Below are positions 33,498-41,350 of a DNA stretch of 64,000 bases, piece after piece. Position numbers and translations under genes: made by a program. The notes below the pieces were generated by a model, which was not told the DNA's origin, did not search any database, and saw only the letters and a program-made list of their open reading frames with translations. Position 1 is the stretch's first letter. Every line of letters begins with the position of its first letter. Source of the stretch: Desulforapulum autotrophicum. Lineage in GTDB: Bacteria; Desulfobacterota; Desulfobacteria; Desulfobacterales; Desulfolunaceae. The stretch spans positions 559,509 to 623,508 of the forward strand of contig DYJE01000001.1 of NCBI GenBank assembly GCA_020723285.1, given 5' to 3'.

Positions 33498-33915
33498 TTC
33501 AGTTACCCCCTAATGCAAATTTTTCAATTGAAAATTTAATAAAACAAGTGAGAACCGCATGAAAACCAAACCTGCGGCCTGAAAACCGTTAACCATGAAT
33601 CGATGACATGTTGATCTAAGCAGAGAGACTTCCATGTCATACAACTCTTTAAACGCCCTGTAAAGCATGCACAATATGTGCCAAAAAAAATAAACCTCTT
33701 TAAATGGCCATCTATACTCCAGAAGTGTGCGGTTTGTATGTATTGAGGTGTCTCATAGGACGACCACCAACTGTCTCATTCAGCTCAGACCCAGCAAGCT
33801 TCAGACACATCGAACAATAATACCAGCGTGATAAATGTCTCATTTTGATAATCTGACACAATTAAACCGTTGCAATCCATGACAACGCCGGGATGAAAGG
33901 ACGTCAAATAAACTG
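33498..33915. other. gene-free region with three TGTCTCAT repeats
   Basis: 418 bases between ompA and rarA. TGTCTCAT occurs at 33749-33756, 33772-33779 and 33836-33843, all in the same direction. Clustered short direct repeats of this kind occur at the ends of IS21-type elements, so this may be a decayed insertion-sequence end. No transposase remains. The ompA promoter must lie in the part nearest 33498 but no boxes are convincing. Confidence 0.35.
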
Positions 33916-35268
33916 TTATTCCATTTTCTTTTCTGCGGATTTGAAAGACCTCCAGGCGTCAAGCCGCTGGGCCACAATTTTTTCATACCCCCTGTTGCTG
34001 GGGCTGTAGAATATCGTCCCTCTCAGGTCATCGGGCAGGTAATCCTGGGGAACATAGGCTCCCTGATAATTGTGGGCATACTTGTAGCCATCGCCATAGC
34101 CCATGTCTTTCATCAGGCGTGTGGGGGCATTGCGGATATGATGGGGAACGGGGAGATAACCCGTTTTTTCAACGGCATCCCTGACCGAATGATAGGCGGT
34201 ATAAATGCTGTTGCTTTTCGGTGCCGTGGCCAGATACACCGCGGCCTGGACCAGGGCCAGCTCCCCTTCGGGATAGCCGAGAAACCGGAAAGCTTCCATG
34301 GCGTGCATGGCCACCACCAGGGCGTTGTTATCGGCGATCCCCACATCCTCGGACGCGAACCGGACCATGCGCCGGGCCACATACATCGGGTCTTCTCCTG
34401 AGGACAGCATGCGGGCCAGCCAGTACATGGCGGCGTCGGGGTCGCTTCCGCGCAGACTTTTGTGGAATGCGGAAATCAGGTTGTAATGTTCTTCGCCGCT
34501 TTTATCATACATCAGGGACTTCTTCTGGAGGATCTCCGAAAGTACTTCAACCGAAACCGTCCGTGTTCCATCCTCTTTTTCTACATCGCGCAGAGCGTGG
34601 AAAGCCGCTGTTTCGAGGGTGTTCAGCGCGAAACGGATATCCCCGCCGGACAGGGCGGCGATATGGGTGAGGGCGTTTTCTTCAAAGCAAACATTCAGCC
34701 GGCCGATCCCGTTTTCCGCATCGACCAGGGCTTTCCGCAAGACCTCGACAATCTCTTCTTCACGATGGGCGTTCAGCGTGATCACCCGGCACCGTGAAAG
34801 GAGTGCCGGAATCACTTCAAAGGACGGATTTTCGGTGGTGGCACCGATAAGGGTGATCAGCCCGCTTTCCACATGCTGAAGAAAAGCGTCCTGCTGGGCT
34901 TTGTTGAAACGGTGAATTTCATCCACAAAAAGAAGGGTGCGTTTCCGGTGGAGGTTCAGCTGTTTTTTGGCCTGTTCGATCACCTCCCTTATATCCTTGA
35001 CACCTGAAAGGACAGCGGAGATCTGGACAAACTCCGAACGGGTTTCATGGGCTATGATGTTGGCGAGACTTGTTTTACCGCAGCCCGGCGGACCCCAGAG
35101 AATCATGGAGAACAGCCGGTCGTTCAGGATGGCCTTACGCACAAGGGCGTTTTCACCGGAGATGTGGGGTTGGCCGATAAAATCTTCGAGACAGCGTGGC
35201 CGCATCCTCTCGGCAAGGGGCCGTGTGTCGTCGCCTGTCTGTTTTCCCTGGTATTCGAACAAGTCCAC
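33916..35268 (-). CDS. rarA: replication-associated recombination protein A (AAA ATPase)
   Basis: A 450-residue protein of standard RarA/MgsA length. It has MRPRCLEDFIGQPHI, Walker A GPPGCGKTS, Walker B VDEIHRFNKAQQDAFL, sensor GATTENPSFEV and the conserved C-terminal VRDAVEKTGYLPVPHHIRNAPT and YSPSNRGYEK. RarA is a clamp-loader-like ATPase acting at stalled forks and DNA ends. It is the last gene of a minus-strand run and sits 41 bases after the polyferredoxin gene; no functional tie to that gene is evident. Confidence 0.95.
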   Translation of the reverse strand: MDLFEYQGKQTGDDTRPLAERMRPRCLEDFIGQPHISGENALVRKAILNDRLFSMILWGPPGCGKTSLANIIAHETRSEFVQISAVLSGVKDIREVIEQAKKQLNLHRKRTLLFVDEIHRFNKAQQDAFLQHVESGLITLIGATTENPSFEVIPALLSRCRVITLNAHREEEIVEVLRKALVDAENGIGRLNVCFEENALTHIAALSGGDIRFALNTLETAAFHALRDVEKEDGTRTVSVEVLSEILQKKSLMYDKSGEEHYNLISAFHKSLRGSDPDAAMYWLARMLSSGEDPMYVARRMVRFASEDVGIADNNALVVAMHAMEAFRFLGYPEGELALVQAAVYLATAPKSNSIYTAYHSVRDAVEKTGYLPVPHHIRNAPTRLMKDMGYGDGYKYAHNYQGAYVPQDYLPDDLRGTIFYSPSNRGYEKIVAQRLDAWRSFKSAEKKME

Positions 35269-35309
35269 TGTCTTATATCCTTAACACGATCCAGCTCCCC
35301 CTTGAAACA

Positions 35310-36929
35310 TCAGAAGGGAAAGTCCTCCGTGGCTGAAGGTTCACTGATCTTTTCTGTCTTGGGTTTCACAGCCTTCCGGTGTTCCGGATTGCCGTCCACA
35401 TAAATGGATTTGTGGGGAAGAGACGGGCAGGCGTATTCGCAGGCGCCGCAGCCCACACAGAGGTCGGGGTTCACCACCGGCACACGAAGACCGTTTTCAA
35501 CGGCCATGTTCACCGCCTTGGTGGGGCAGTGTTCGGAACAGGCACCACATTCGGTTTTCTGGGTGATCACGATGCAGTTTTCGCGGATGAAATGAACCCG
35601 GCCCACCTGCACCCGTTTCTTGTCTTCTTTTGAAAGAGACCGGATGGCAAAGGTGGGGCAGACTTCTCCGCACACCGTGCATTCGAAATTACAGAAGCCC
35701 TGCCGGTTTGAAAGATGGGGCATCAGCACCCCGGCTTTCCCGTAGACGGTGAATCCGGGTTCGAGCACTTTTCCAGGGCAGCGGGTCACACAGAGATAAC
35801 AGGCGGTGCAGGCCGAGGTGAAATGGCCGATGCTCAAGGATCCCGGCGGCGTCACGGGATGTTTTTTCCGAACGGGAATCCTGTTCCTCGCGTAAACCAG
35901 AGGGCGCATGACCTGCGCCTTCAGTGTTCCGGGAAAACCGAGGATGAATAACCCCAACATTCTCAGGGTTTTTCTCCGGGAATCATCGGCTTCCGGTTTA
36001 GACGAACATAGATCCGGAACATGTGAAACCGCATTCCGTAGGGCGGGATTACGCCCTCCTTCCTGTGGTGGGCGCAAGCCCACCCTACGTGCATCGGGGG
36101 TATTGACACCGCACATCGAAAATCCGACGCTTCCCGCAGGACAAAGGGTAAAACAGTTGAAGCACATCACACAGCGACTTGAATCAATGGTCTTGGTGGA
36201 AAGGTCCACACACTGGGATTTGCAGTTTCGTGCACAAAGCCCGCACCCGTTGCACGAGGATTCCGTGATGTTCAGCCGGAAAACCTGGAACCGGGCGATC
36301 AATCCGAGAAACGACCCCACCGGGCAGAGGGTGTTGCAGTACAGCCGTCCCCGTTTCACGGCCAGCAAAACCACCAGAAACAGCCAGATCCACGTCAGGG
36401 CGCACACAGCCCATGACATGCGGAGAAAGGATCGTGGCGACAACGCGTAAAAACCCGCCAGCTCCAACACCCTGGCCGCTCCGTTGTTCATAAGGATCAC
36501 GACGGGCCTTAAGCATACCGTCATGATCCGGCCGAAGACACTGTAAGGGTCCAGCAGATCCACAAGAACAACACTGCCCGAAATGAAAACAAGGATCGTC
36601 AAAACCAGCACCGGATACCGGAACCACTCCGAGGGTTTGGCATAGGCGTAACGTTTTTTCCGGAAAAAGACGGCCGCATCCATCATGGAACCCAGAGGGC
36701 ATAAAAACGAGCAGTAAACCCGGCCAGCCAGCACCGTCAGAATCAACACAAAAACAAAACCCGTGATCAGACCGGTTCCGCCTGTCAGGTATGCCATCAC
36801 CGACGGCAGAAACTGGACATAAACCAGGGTCCGAATAAAATCCATAGGGATAAGGCCGTAAACATCGAGAAACACCAGAGCCATAAGCGATAAGGTCAGC
36901 CCCCCTGCTCCGCGCCTGACGTTTCTCAT
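35310..36929 (-). CDS. polyferredoxin membrane protein (NapH/CcoG-like) with an embedded REP sequence
   Basis: About 539 residues from ATG 36929 (AAAGGA nine bases upstream); GTG 36953, overlapping the previous stop, is the alternative. The N-terminal half has about five transmembrane helices with the NapH-type motifs YCSFLCPLGS and YCNTLCPVGS. Then come ferredoxin motifs CNGCGLCARNCKSQCVD and CVMCFNCFTLCP, and in the C-terminal half CTACYLCVTRCP, CNFECTVCGEVCP, CGACSEHCP and CVGCGACEYACP. It should move electrons between the membrane pool and cytoplasmic clusters. Codons for about 18 residues (near VGLRPPQEGG) come from a REP palindrome at 36037-36089. Paired with the DUF362 gene. Confidence 0.85.
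   Translation of the reverse strand: MRNVRRGAGGLTLSLMALVFLDVYGLIPMDFIRTLVYVQFLPSVMAYLTGGTGLITGFVFVLILTVLAGRVYCSFLCPLGSMMDAAVFFRKKRYAYAKPSEWFRYPVLVLTILVFISGSVVLVDLLDPYSVFGRIMTVCLRPVVILMNNGAARVLELAGFYALSPRSFLRMSWAVCALTWIWLFLVVLLAVKRGRLYCNTLCPVGSFLGLIARFQVFRLNITESSCNGCGLCARNCKSQCVDLSTKTIDSSRCVMCFNCFTLCPAGSVGFSMCGVNTPDARRVGLRPPQEGGRNPALRNAVSHVPDLCSSKPEADDSRRKTLRMLGLFILGFPGTLKAQVMRPLVYARNRIPVRKKHPVTPPGSLSIGHFTSACTACYLCVTRCPGKVLEPGFTVYGKAGVLMPHLSNRQGFCNFECTVCGEVCPTFAIRSLSKEDKKRVQVGRVHFIRENCIVITQKTECGACSEHCPTKAVNMAVENGLRVPVVNPDLCVGCGACEYACPSLPHKSIYVDGNPEHRKAVKPKTEKISEPSATEDFPF
36037..36089. repeat. REP-type double hairpin inside a coding sequence
   Basis: CGTAGGG (36037-36043 region) and its inverse CCCTACG (36083-36089) bracket two hairpins: GGGCG-N6-CGCCC and GGTGGGC-GCAA-GCCCACC. 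Sequences of the form GTAGGGTGGGC...GCCCACCCTAC are common intergenic REP elements. Here the reading frame runs straight through it. Confidence 0.8.
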
Positions 36930-36949
36930 AGTGCTGAATCCTTTGGGTG

Positions 36950-37867
36950 TCACAGTTTGATCCGCTTGATGGACAGCCTGTTGAGGTCCATGACACCCAC
37001 GCCCATCTCAGAAGCCCGTTTGATATAGGGAATATCCGAGGGATTATCACCGAAAAGCATGGCCGCTGCCGCGTCCGCGGCCACCGGGTCGCGGGACACG
37101 ATCAGGGATTTCAGATTCACCACATCGGCCTCAGACACCCCGCGGGGGCCGTCTTTTTTAAGGACGTTATAGGCATCCACCACGGTAAGGGTCGGTTTTT
37201 TGAATGTGGCAAAATCGGCGATGCACTGGTGCAGGTCGTGCCGGTGCCAGTATCCCCGGTCCCAGACAATGCCCATATGATTTTTCATGCCAATGGTCAG
37301 CCGGGCGCTGGAATGGTGTTTCAGCACAGGTACGTTGATGAACACATCCGCTTCGAGGATCTGCTCATGGACCTTGGCCTGGGTCAGTTTTTTCCCTTTT
37401 CCCACAGCGACCGGGTGGAAATAGCGTTCCGAACTTCCGGGAATCACCGACGCCCCGGCGTCTTTGGCCGCCCGCTCGATACCGCTGTTCTTGTAAGTTC
37501 GTGTCCATTCGTCACAGGTGTTGTCGAAAACATAGACGTTCTTCGCACCCGCCGACATGCAGTGTTTCACGATCTGTTTCACCAGGGCCGGGTGCGTGTT
37601 GGCCGCCCGTTCCGGCCCCACATCCCAGCCTATGTTGGGTTTCACCACCACCGTGCTGTTTTTTTTGACAAACGCTCCGATTCCGCCGAATTCCGAGACG
37701 GCCTTGTCAAACATCAGTCCGGGTTCACCGCCTTTCACCGCCACAAGGTCCGGGATGCCCGCTTTTTCCGCCGCAAAAACATCGAAATACCCTGAAGCCA
37801 TCGCCGTCCCGGCGACGAGCCCCGCCGCCATACTGCGTTTGATAAATTCCCTTCGGTTCATGCCCAT
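36950..37867 (-). CDS. DUF362 protein with Tat signal
   Basis: A 305-residue protein. NRREFIKRS followed by a hydrophobic stretch (MAAGLVAGTAMASGYF) is a twin-arginine export signal, which implies export folded with a cofactor, or membrane anchoring. The body is DUF362: VVVKPNIGWD, HPALVKQIVKHCMSAGAKNVYVFDN, NVPVLKHHSSARLTIGMKNHMGI and RDPVAADAAAAMLFG. DUF362 proteins often stand beside ferredoxin proteins in anaerobes; the biochemical role is unknown. ATG 37867 follows AAAGGAGG. The adjoining polyferredoxin gene suggests an electron-transfer pair. Confidence 0.87.
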   Translation of the reverse strand: MGMNRREFIKRSMAAGLVAGTAMASGYFDVFAAEKAGIPDLVAVKGGEPGLMFDKAVSEFGGIGAFVKKNSTVVVKPNIGWDVGPERAANTHPALVKQIVKHCMSAGAKNVYVFDNTCDEWTRTYKNSGIERAAKDAGASVIPGSSERYFHPVAVGKGKKLTQAKVHEQILEADVFINVPVLKHHSSARLTIGMKNHMGIVWDRGYWHRHDLHQCIADFATFKKPTLTVVDAYNVLKKDGPRGVSEADVVNLKSLIVSRDPVAADAAAAMLFGDNPSDIPYIKRASEMGVGVMDLNRLSIKRIKL

Positions 37868-37880
37868 AAAAACCTCCTTT

Positions 37881-38627
37881 TCATGATGGTTTCATGCCCT
37901 CGATAAGAGCCAGAGCGTTTTTGCCCAGCACACGGTGATTGTAACCGCCTTCAAGGATGGCAAAATACCGTCCGCCTGACCGTTTCGCCGACTCCTTCAC
38001 CATGACGCCCATGTCGTAATAATCTTCGGTGGCAAGAAGTCCGCCCCAGTCTTCCGCATGGTTGTCAAACCCCGCCGAAATGCCGATCATGTCCACCGAC
38101 ACACCTTTCAGTTTTTCGCGAACCTCGTTAAGATACCGGTCACGGTAACGGGATTCGGGATTGTAAATCGTGACAAAATCCCTGTGATCCAGAATATTGA
38201 CGTTGCCATCACCGTAATGAAGATCGAAATCCAGAACAAAGGCGCTGTTGATTTTCCCTCGTTCGTGGAGAGAAAGAAGCGCAACAGCCATGTTGTTGAA
38301 GTAACAGAACCCCCAGCAGGAATCCTGCGATGCATGATGACCCGGCGGACGGAGCAGGCCGAAACAGGGTTCCTTCAGGGCGATTTCCGCCGTCAGAACC
38401 GCCGCGCCCGCGGCCAGAGCCGCCATGTCGTAAACCCCTTCCCTTCTCACTTCTTCCACATGCTCAAGGGAATGGGCTCTCAACAGATCTTCCAGCGAGG
38501 CCTCGTGGGGTGTGACAAACCGGACGGACGCCTGAATCTCCCGGATCACCGCCTCCATCCGGCCTTTTTCCGCAGCCGGGTCTGACACGTAAACCTGATA
38601 AAAATCCGGATGAAAAACGACTTTCAT
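37881..38627 (-). CDS. histone-deacetylase-family amidohydrolase
   Basis: A 248-residue cytoplasmic enzyme; ATG 38627 follows GGAGGG. The zinc-hydrolase signature is complete: LRPPGHHA, GFCYFNNMAVA, the metal-binding VLDFDLHYGDG, AGFDNH and LEGGYN. Bacterial members deacetylate acetylpolyamines, acetoin-type substrates or acetyl-lysine. At 248 residues it is shorter than most (about 300-340), having trimmed surface loops, but the catalytic core is intact. It lies 24 bases after the zinc transporter permease, which may reflect shared zinc-responsive expression. Confidence 0.9.
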   Translation of the reverse strand: MKVVFHPDFYQVYVSDPAAEKGRMEAVIREIQASVRFVTPHEASLEDLLRAHSLEHVEEVRREGVYDMAALAAGAAVLTAEIALKEPCFGLLRPPGHHASQDSCWGFCYFNNMAVALLSLHERGKINSAFVLDFDLHYGDGNVNILDHRDFVTIYNPESRYRDRYLNEVREKLKGVSVDMIGISAGFDNHAEDWGGLLATEDYYDMGVMVKESAKRSGGRYFAILEGGYNHRVLGKNALALIEGMKPS

Positions 38628-38651
38628 AAGCCCTCCTTCCAAACTCCGTTT

Positions 38652-39515
38652 TTATCTCCCCGTTTTTACGACGATGGAAACCAGGGAGGTCAGCACAAAC
38701 CAGGCGCAGGCCACGATCACGATGGTGGCACCGGTGGCGGTCCGGGCAAAATCCTGGGCCGAAATGATAAGCCCCGACACCGCGGAAAACACACTTATAC
38801 CAAGAGCCCACCAAAACATCCCCCCCGCCGACCGCGCGATGTTCCGGGCCGCCGCTGCGGGAACGATGATGAGGGCGGTGACCAGAAGAACCCCCACCGC
38901 CCAGACGGAAAACATCACCACCAGGGAAAGGAAGGCGGCAAAGGTGTACTGGTGAAGGCCCACACTGATTCGGTGCGTCCCGGCCAGAACAGGGTTGATG
39001 CCGATATAGAGCAGCCGGTTGTACGCCTTGCCCTGATAATAAAAAAAGACAACAAAGAGACCCATGAGAAAGCAGATGTCACTGTTGGAGATGGTGAGGA
39101 TGTCCCCATACAGAAACATCTGGAGATTTCTCGCCGATGCCGGATCCCTGCTGACCACCGCCAGACCGAAGGCGATGACCGCCGAAAAGAAAACCCCGAT
39201 CACAGTATCCGTTGAAAGCGAGCTGGACCGTTTAACCAGAACAATGCCAAGCCCTACGAAAATGCCGAAAAGCGGCATGGTCAGATGGGGATCGATGGCG
39301 AACAGAAGCCCCAGGGCCACTCCGGCGAAGGCGGAATGACTGATGGCGTCGGAAAAGAACGCCATGCGGAAATTCACCACCTGGATCCCCATGGCCGCGG
39401 TCATGGGAGCGAGAAGGAGAAGACCTGCCATGGCCATCTGCATGAAGCGGGCGTGCATGCATTCCAAAGGAAACACATAGGCCAAAGCGGTGTATAGCGG
39501 CGAAAGATCAGGCAA
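38652..39515 (-). CDS. znuB: Zn/Mn ABC transporter permease (ZnuB-like)
   Basis: A 287-residue ABC-3-family permease with about eight transmembrane helices. The start is TTG at 39515, with AAAGGAGA five bases upstream, and overlaps the ATPase gene by eight bases; the longer open frame to the left is inside that gene. Family segments: NFRMAFFSDAISHSAFAGVA, VKRSSSLSTDTVIGVFFS, and GDILTISNSDI. It forms the inner-membrane channel for a divalent metal delivered by the binding protein at 40322-41287. Zinc versus manganese cannot be separated with certainty. Confidence 0.87.
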   Translation of the reverse strand: MPDLSPLYTALAYVFPLECMHARFMQMAMAGLLLLAPMTAAMGIQVVNFRMAFFSDAISHSAFAGVALGLLFAIDPHLTMPLFGIFVGLGIVLVKRSSSLSTDTVIGVFFSAVIAFGLAVVSRDPASARNLQMFLYGDILTISNSDICFLMGLFVVFFYYQGKAYNRLLYIGINPVLAGTHRISVGLHQYTFAAFLSLVVMFSVWAVGVLLVTALIIVPAAAARNIARSAGGMFWWALGISVFSAVSGLIISAQDFARTATGATIVIVACAWFVLTSLVSIVVKTGR

Positions 39516-40329
39516 GACGGTCTCCTTTGCAACAGGCGGCGGAACAGACAGATTTCCCGAAGGGCATGGACCTGGAGTCCACAAGCCCCATGTGCATTCC
39601 GAAAATGGCGGTCAGGGTGTCATCGGTCAACGCTTCACAGGGAGGCCCTTCGGCGGCGACCCGGTGGTTCAGACAGATCACATGGGTGGCGTGATGGGTC
39701 ACGGTGGCCAGGTCATGGCTGACCATGAGCTGGGTAAAACCCAGTTCGGCCCGAAGTTTGTCCAGAAGCTCGCAGAACACGTGCTCGCCGTGCAGATCAA
39801 CCCCTGCTGCCGGTTCGTCCAGAACCAGAAGATCCGGTTCCTGGGCCAGGGCCAGGGCCAGAAGAACACGCTGAAGCTCTCCCCCGGACAACGCTCCCAG
39901 CTTCCGCTCCGTCAGATGTTCGGCCTTGACCAGGGCCAGCTGTTTGCGGGTCCTTTTTTTCAGATCCGTTTTGAGCCCTAACCACAGGGGTTTGTCCTGG
40001 AATCCCAGGTTCATGAATTCGTTCACCGTGATGGGAATGCCGCGGTCAAAGGTCAAACGCTGGGGCACGTAGCCCATGCGGAGATTCTTGTTGATTTTCG
40101 ATGAAAAATGGATTTCGCCCCTGTACGGCACTTCACCCAGAAGCGCCAGAAGCAAAGTCGTTTTCCCCGCCCCGTTGGGTCCGACGATGGACGTGCAACC
40201 GCCCCGTGGAACAGACGCCGTCACCCGGTCGAGGATGGAAACGCCCCCCAGCTTCACTGTCACCTCTTCAAAAAACACCGCCGGTTCAAACGTCACCGGC
40301 TCACTGTATGCATGGGTCGCGTCAATCAC
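39508..40329 (-). CDS. znuC: Zn/Mn ABC transporter ATPase (ZnuC-like)
   Basis: A 273-residue ATPase. GTG start at 40329 overlaps the stop of the binding-protein gene. Walker A GPNGAGKTT, signature LSGGELQRVLLA, Walker B LLVLDEPAAGVD and switch VSHDL are all present. The C-terminus carries an unusual cysteine-rich tail, VCSAACCKGD, after the normal end of the domain; it could bind metal and sense cytoplasmic zinc. It energises metal uptake with the ZnuB-like permease. Confidence 0.9.
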   Translation of the reverse strand: MIDATHAYSEPVTFEPAVFFEEVTVKLGGVSILDRVTASVPRGGCTSIVGPNGAGKTTLLLALLGEVPYRGEIHFSSKINKNLRMGYVPQRLTFDRGIPITVNEFMNLGFQDKPLWLGLKTDLKKRTRKQLALVKAEHLTERKLGALSGGELQRVLLALALAQEPDLLVLDEPAAGVDLHGEHVFCELLDKLRAELGFTQLMVSHDLATVTHHATHVICLNHRVAAEGPPCEALTDDTLTAIFGMHMGLVDSRSMPFGKSVCSAACCKGDRLA

Positions 40330-41287
40330 GGGTCATGGCTCCCAAATGGGTTTCTAATATTTTCATGTTTTTATCCATCAATGTTTCGTAATAACCCAGA
40401 TCGGCGGTCATAGGACCGGTGGCTCCGGGGTCGAGATTGGCCACACGGACCCCGGTTTCCCTTGAAAGGGCCATGGCGATTTTCGGAGAATACTGAGGTT
40501 CGGTAAAAATGGCCCTGATCTTTTTCGTTCTGATGGTGTTGATCAATTGAAGCATTTCAGATGCCGACGGCTCCTTGCCCGCATGGGCCTCAAGGGTCCC
40601 TGCGATGACGAGGCCCATATCCCGGGCCAGGTAATCGAATATGCCGTGCTGAGTCATGATCTGTTTGTGCACGAGCTTTTTTCCAAGCTCCCGGTACCTC
40701 TGATCGAGGGCGGCCATCCTGATTCCGTAAGCCCTGGCGTTTTCCTTGTACACAGCGGCTCCGGCCGGATCGACGCGCGTAAGCCCTGCGGCGATGGTGT
40801 TCGCCAGAGACGAGACCATCCTGGGGCTTACAAAAAGATGGGGATTGGCTTTCACATGCCCGTGTCCCCCGCCGTGATCATGATCGTCATCGTCATAAGT
40901 CAGAAGGTTGGTGATCCCTTTTGAACTGTCGATCACCATCATTCCCGGATTGGCATTTTTCAACACCGGCCCCATGAACGATTCCATGCCAAGACCGTTG
41001 ATCACCAGGGCCTTTGCCTTTGAAAGCTTCATCATGTCCTGGGGAGTCAGGGCGTAGTCATGGGGGCATCCCAGTTCGGCGGGCAGCATGAGGCCCACGC
41101 TGACCGGGCGGTTCTGTGCCACGATCCGCGTGATCTGATACATGGGGAACGTGCTGGCCAGAATAAGGGGTTGGGGTTGAGGTTTTTTATACTCTGAGGA
41201 TTTTGGAGCGGCAACTACCGTCATGGCCGGCAAGACCAGGAAAACTGCCACGAGTCTCTTGATCATGTAAAAAGAGGGGAATATCAT
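40322..41287 (-). CDS. znuA: Zn/Mn ABC transporter substrate-binding protein (ZnuA-like)
   Basis: A 321-residue periplasmic protein. ATG 41287 follows AAGGAGA; a further ATG 21 bases upstream lacks a site. A signal peptide (IKRLVAVFLVLPAMTVVAA) precedes a cluster A-I binding fold with metal histidines in CPHDYALTP, the loop NPHLFVSPRM, MTQHGIFDYLA and TEPQYS. A short acidic His loop (DDDDHDHGGGHGH) sits after ITNLLTY, as in zinc-specific ZnuA, so zinc is favoured. First gene of a coupled three-gene unit; no Zur box was recognised upstream. Confidence 0.9.
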   Translation of the reverse strand: MIFPSFYMIKRLVAVFLVLPAMTVVAAPKSSEYKKPQPQPLILASTFPMYQITRIVAQNRPVSVGLMLPAELGCPHDYALTPQDMMKLSKAKALVINGLGMESFMGPVLKNANPGMMVIDSSKGITNLLTYDDDDHDHGGGHGHVKANPHLFVSPRMVSSLANTIAAGLTRVDPAGAAVYKENARAYGIRMAALDQRYRELGKKLVHKQIMTQHGIFDYLARDMGLVIAGTLEAHAGKEPSASEMLQLINTIRTKKIRAIFTEPQYSPKIAMALSRETGVRVANLDPGATGPMTADLGYYETLMDKNMKILETHLGAMTRD

Positions 41288-41350
41288 GATTTCTCCTTGA
41301 TGGTTCAACAGTGAAAGATCCGAGCATTTTAATTACACAGCCACACTCCG

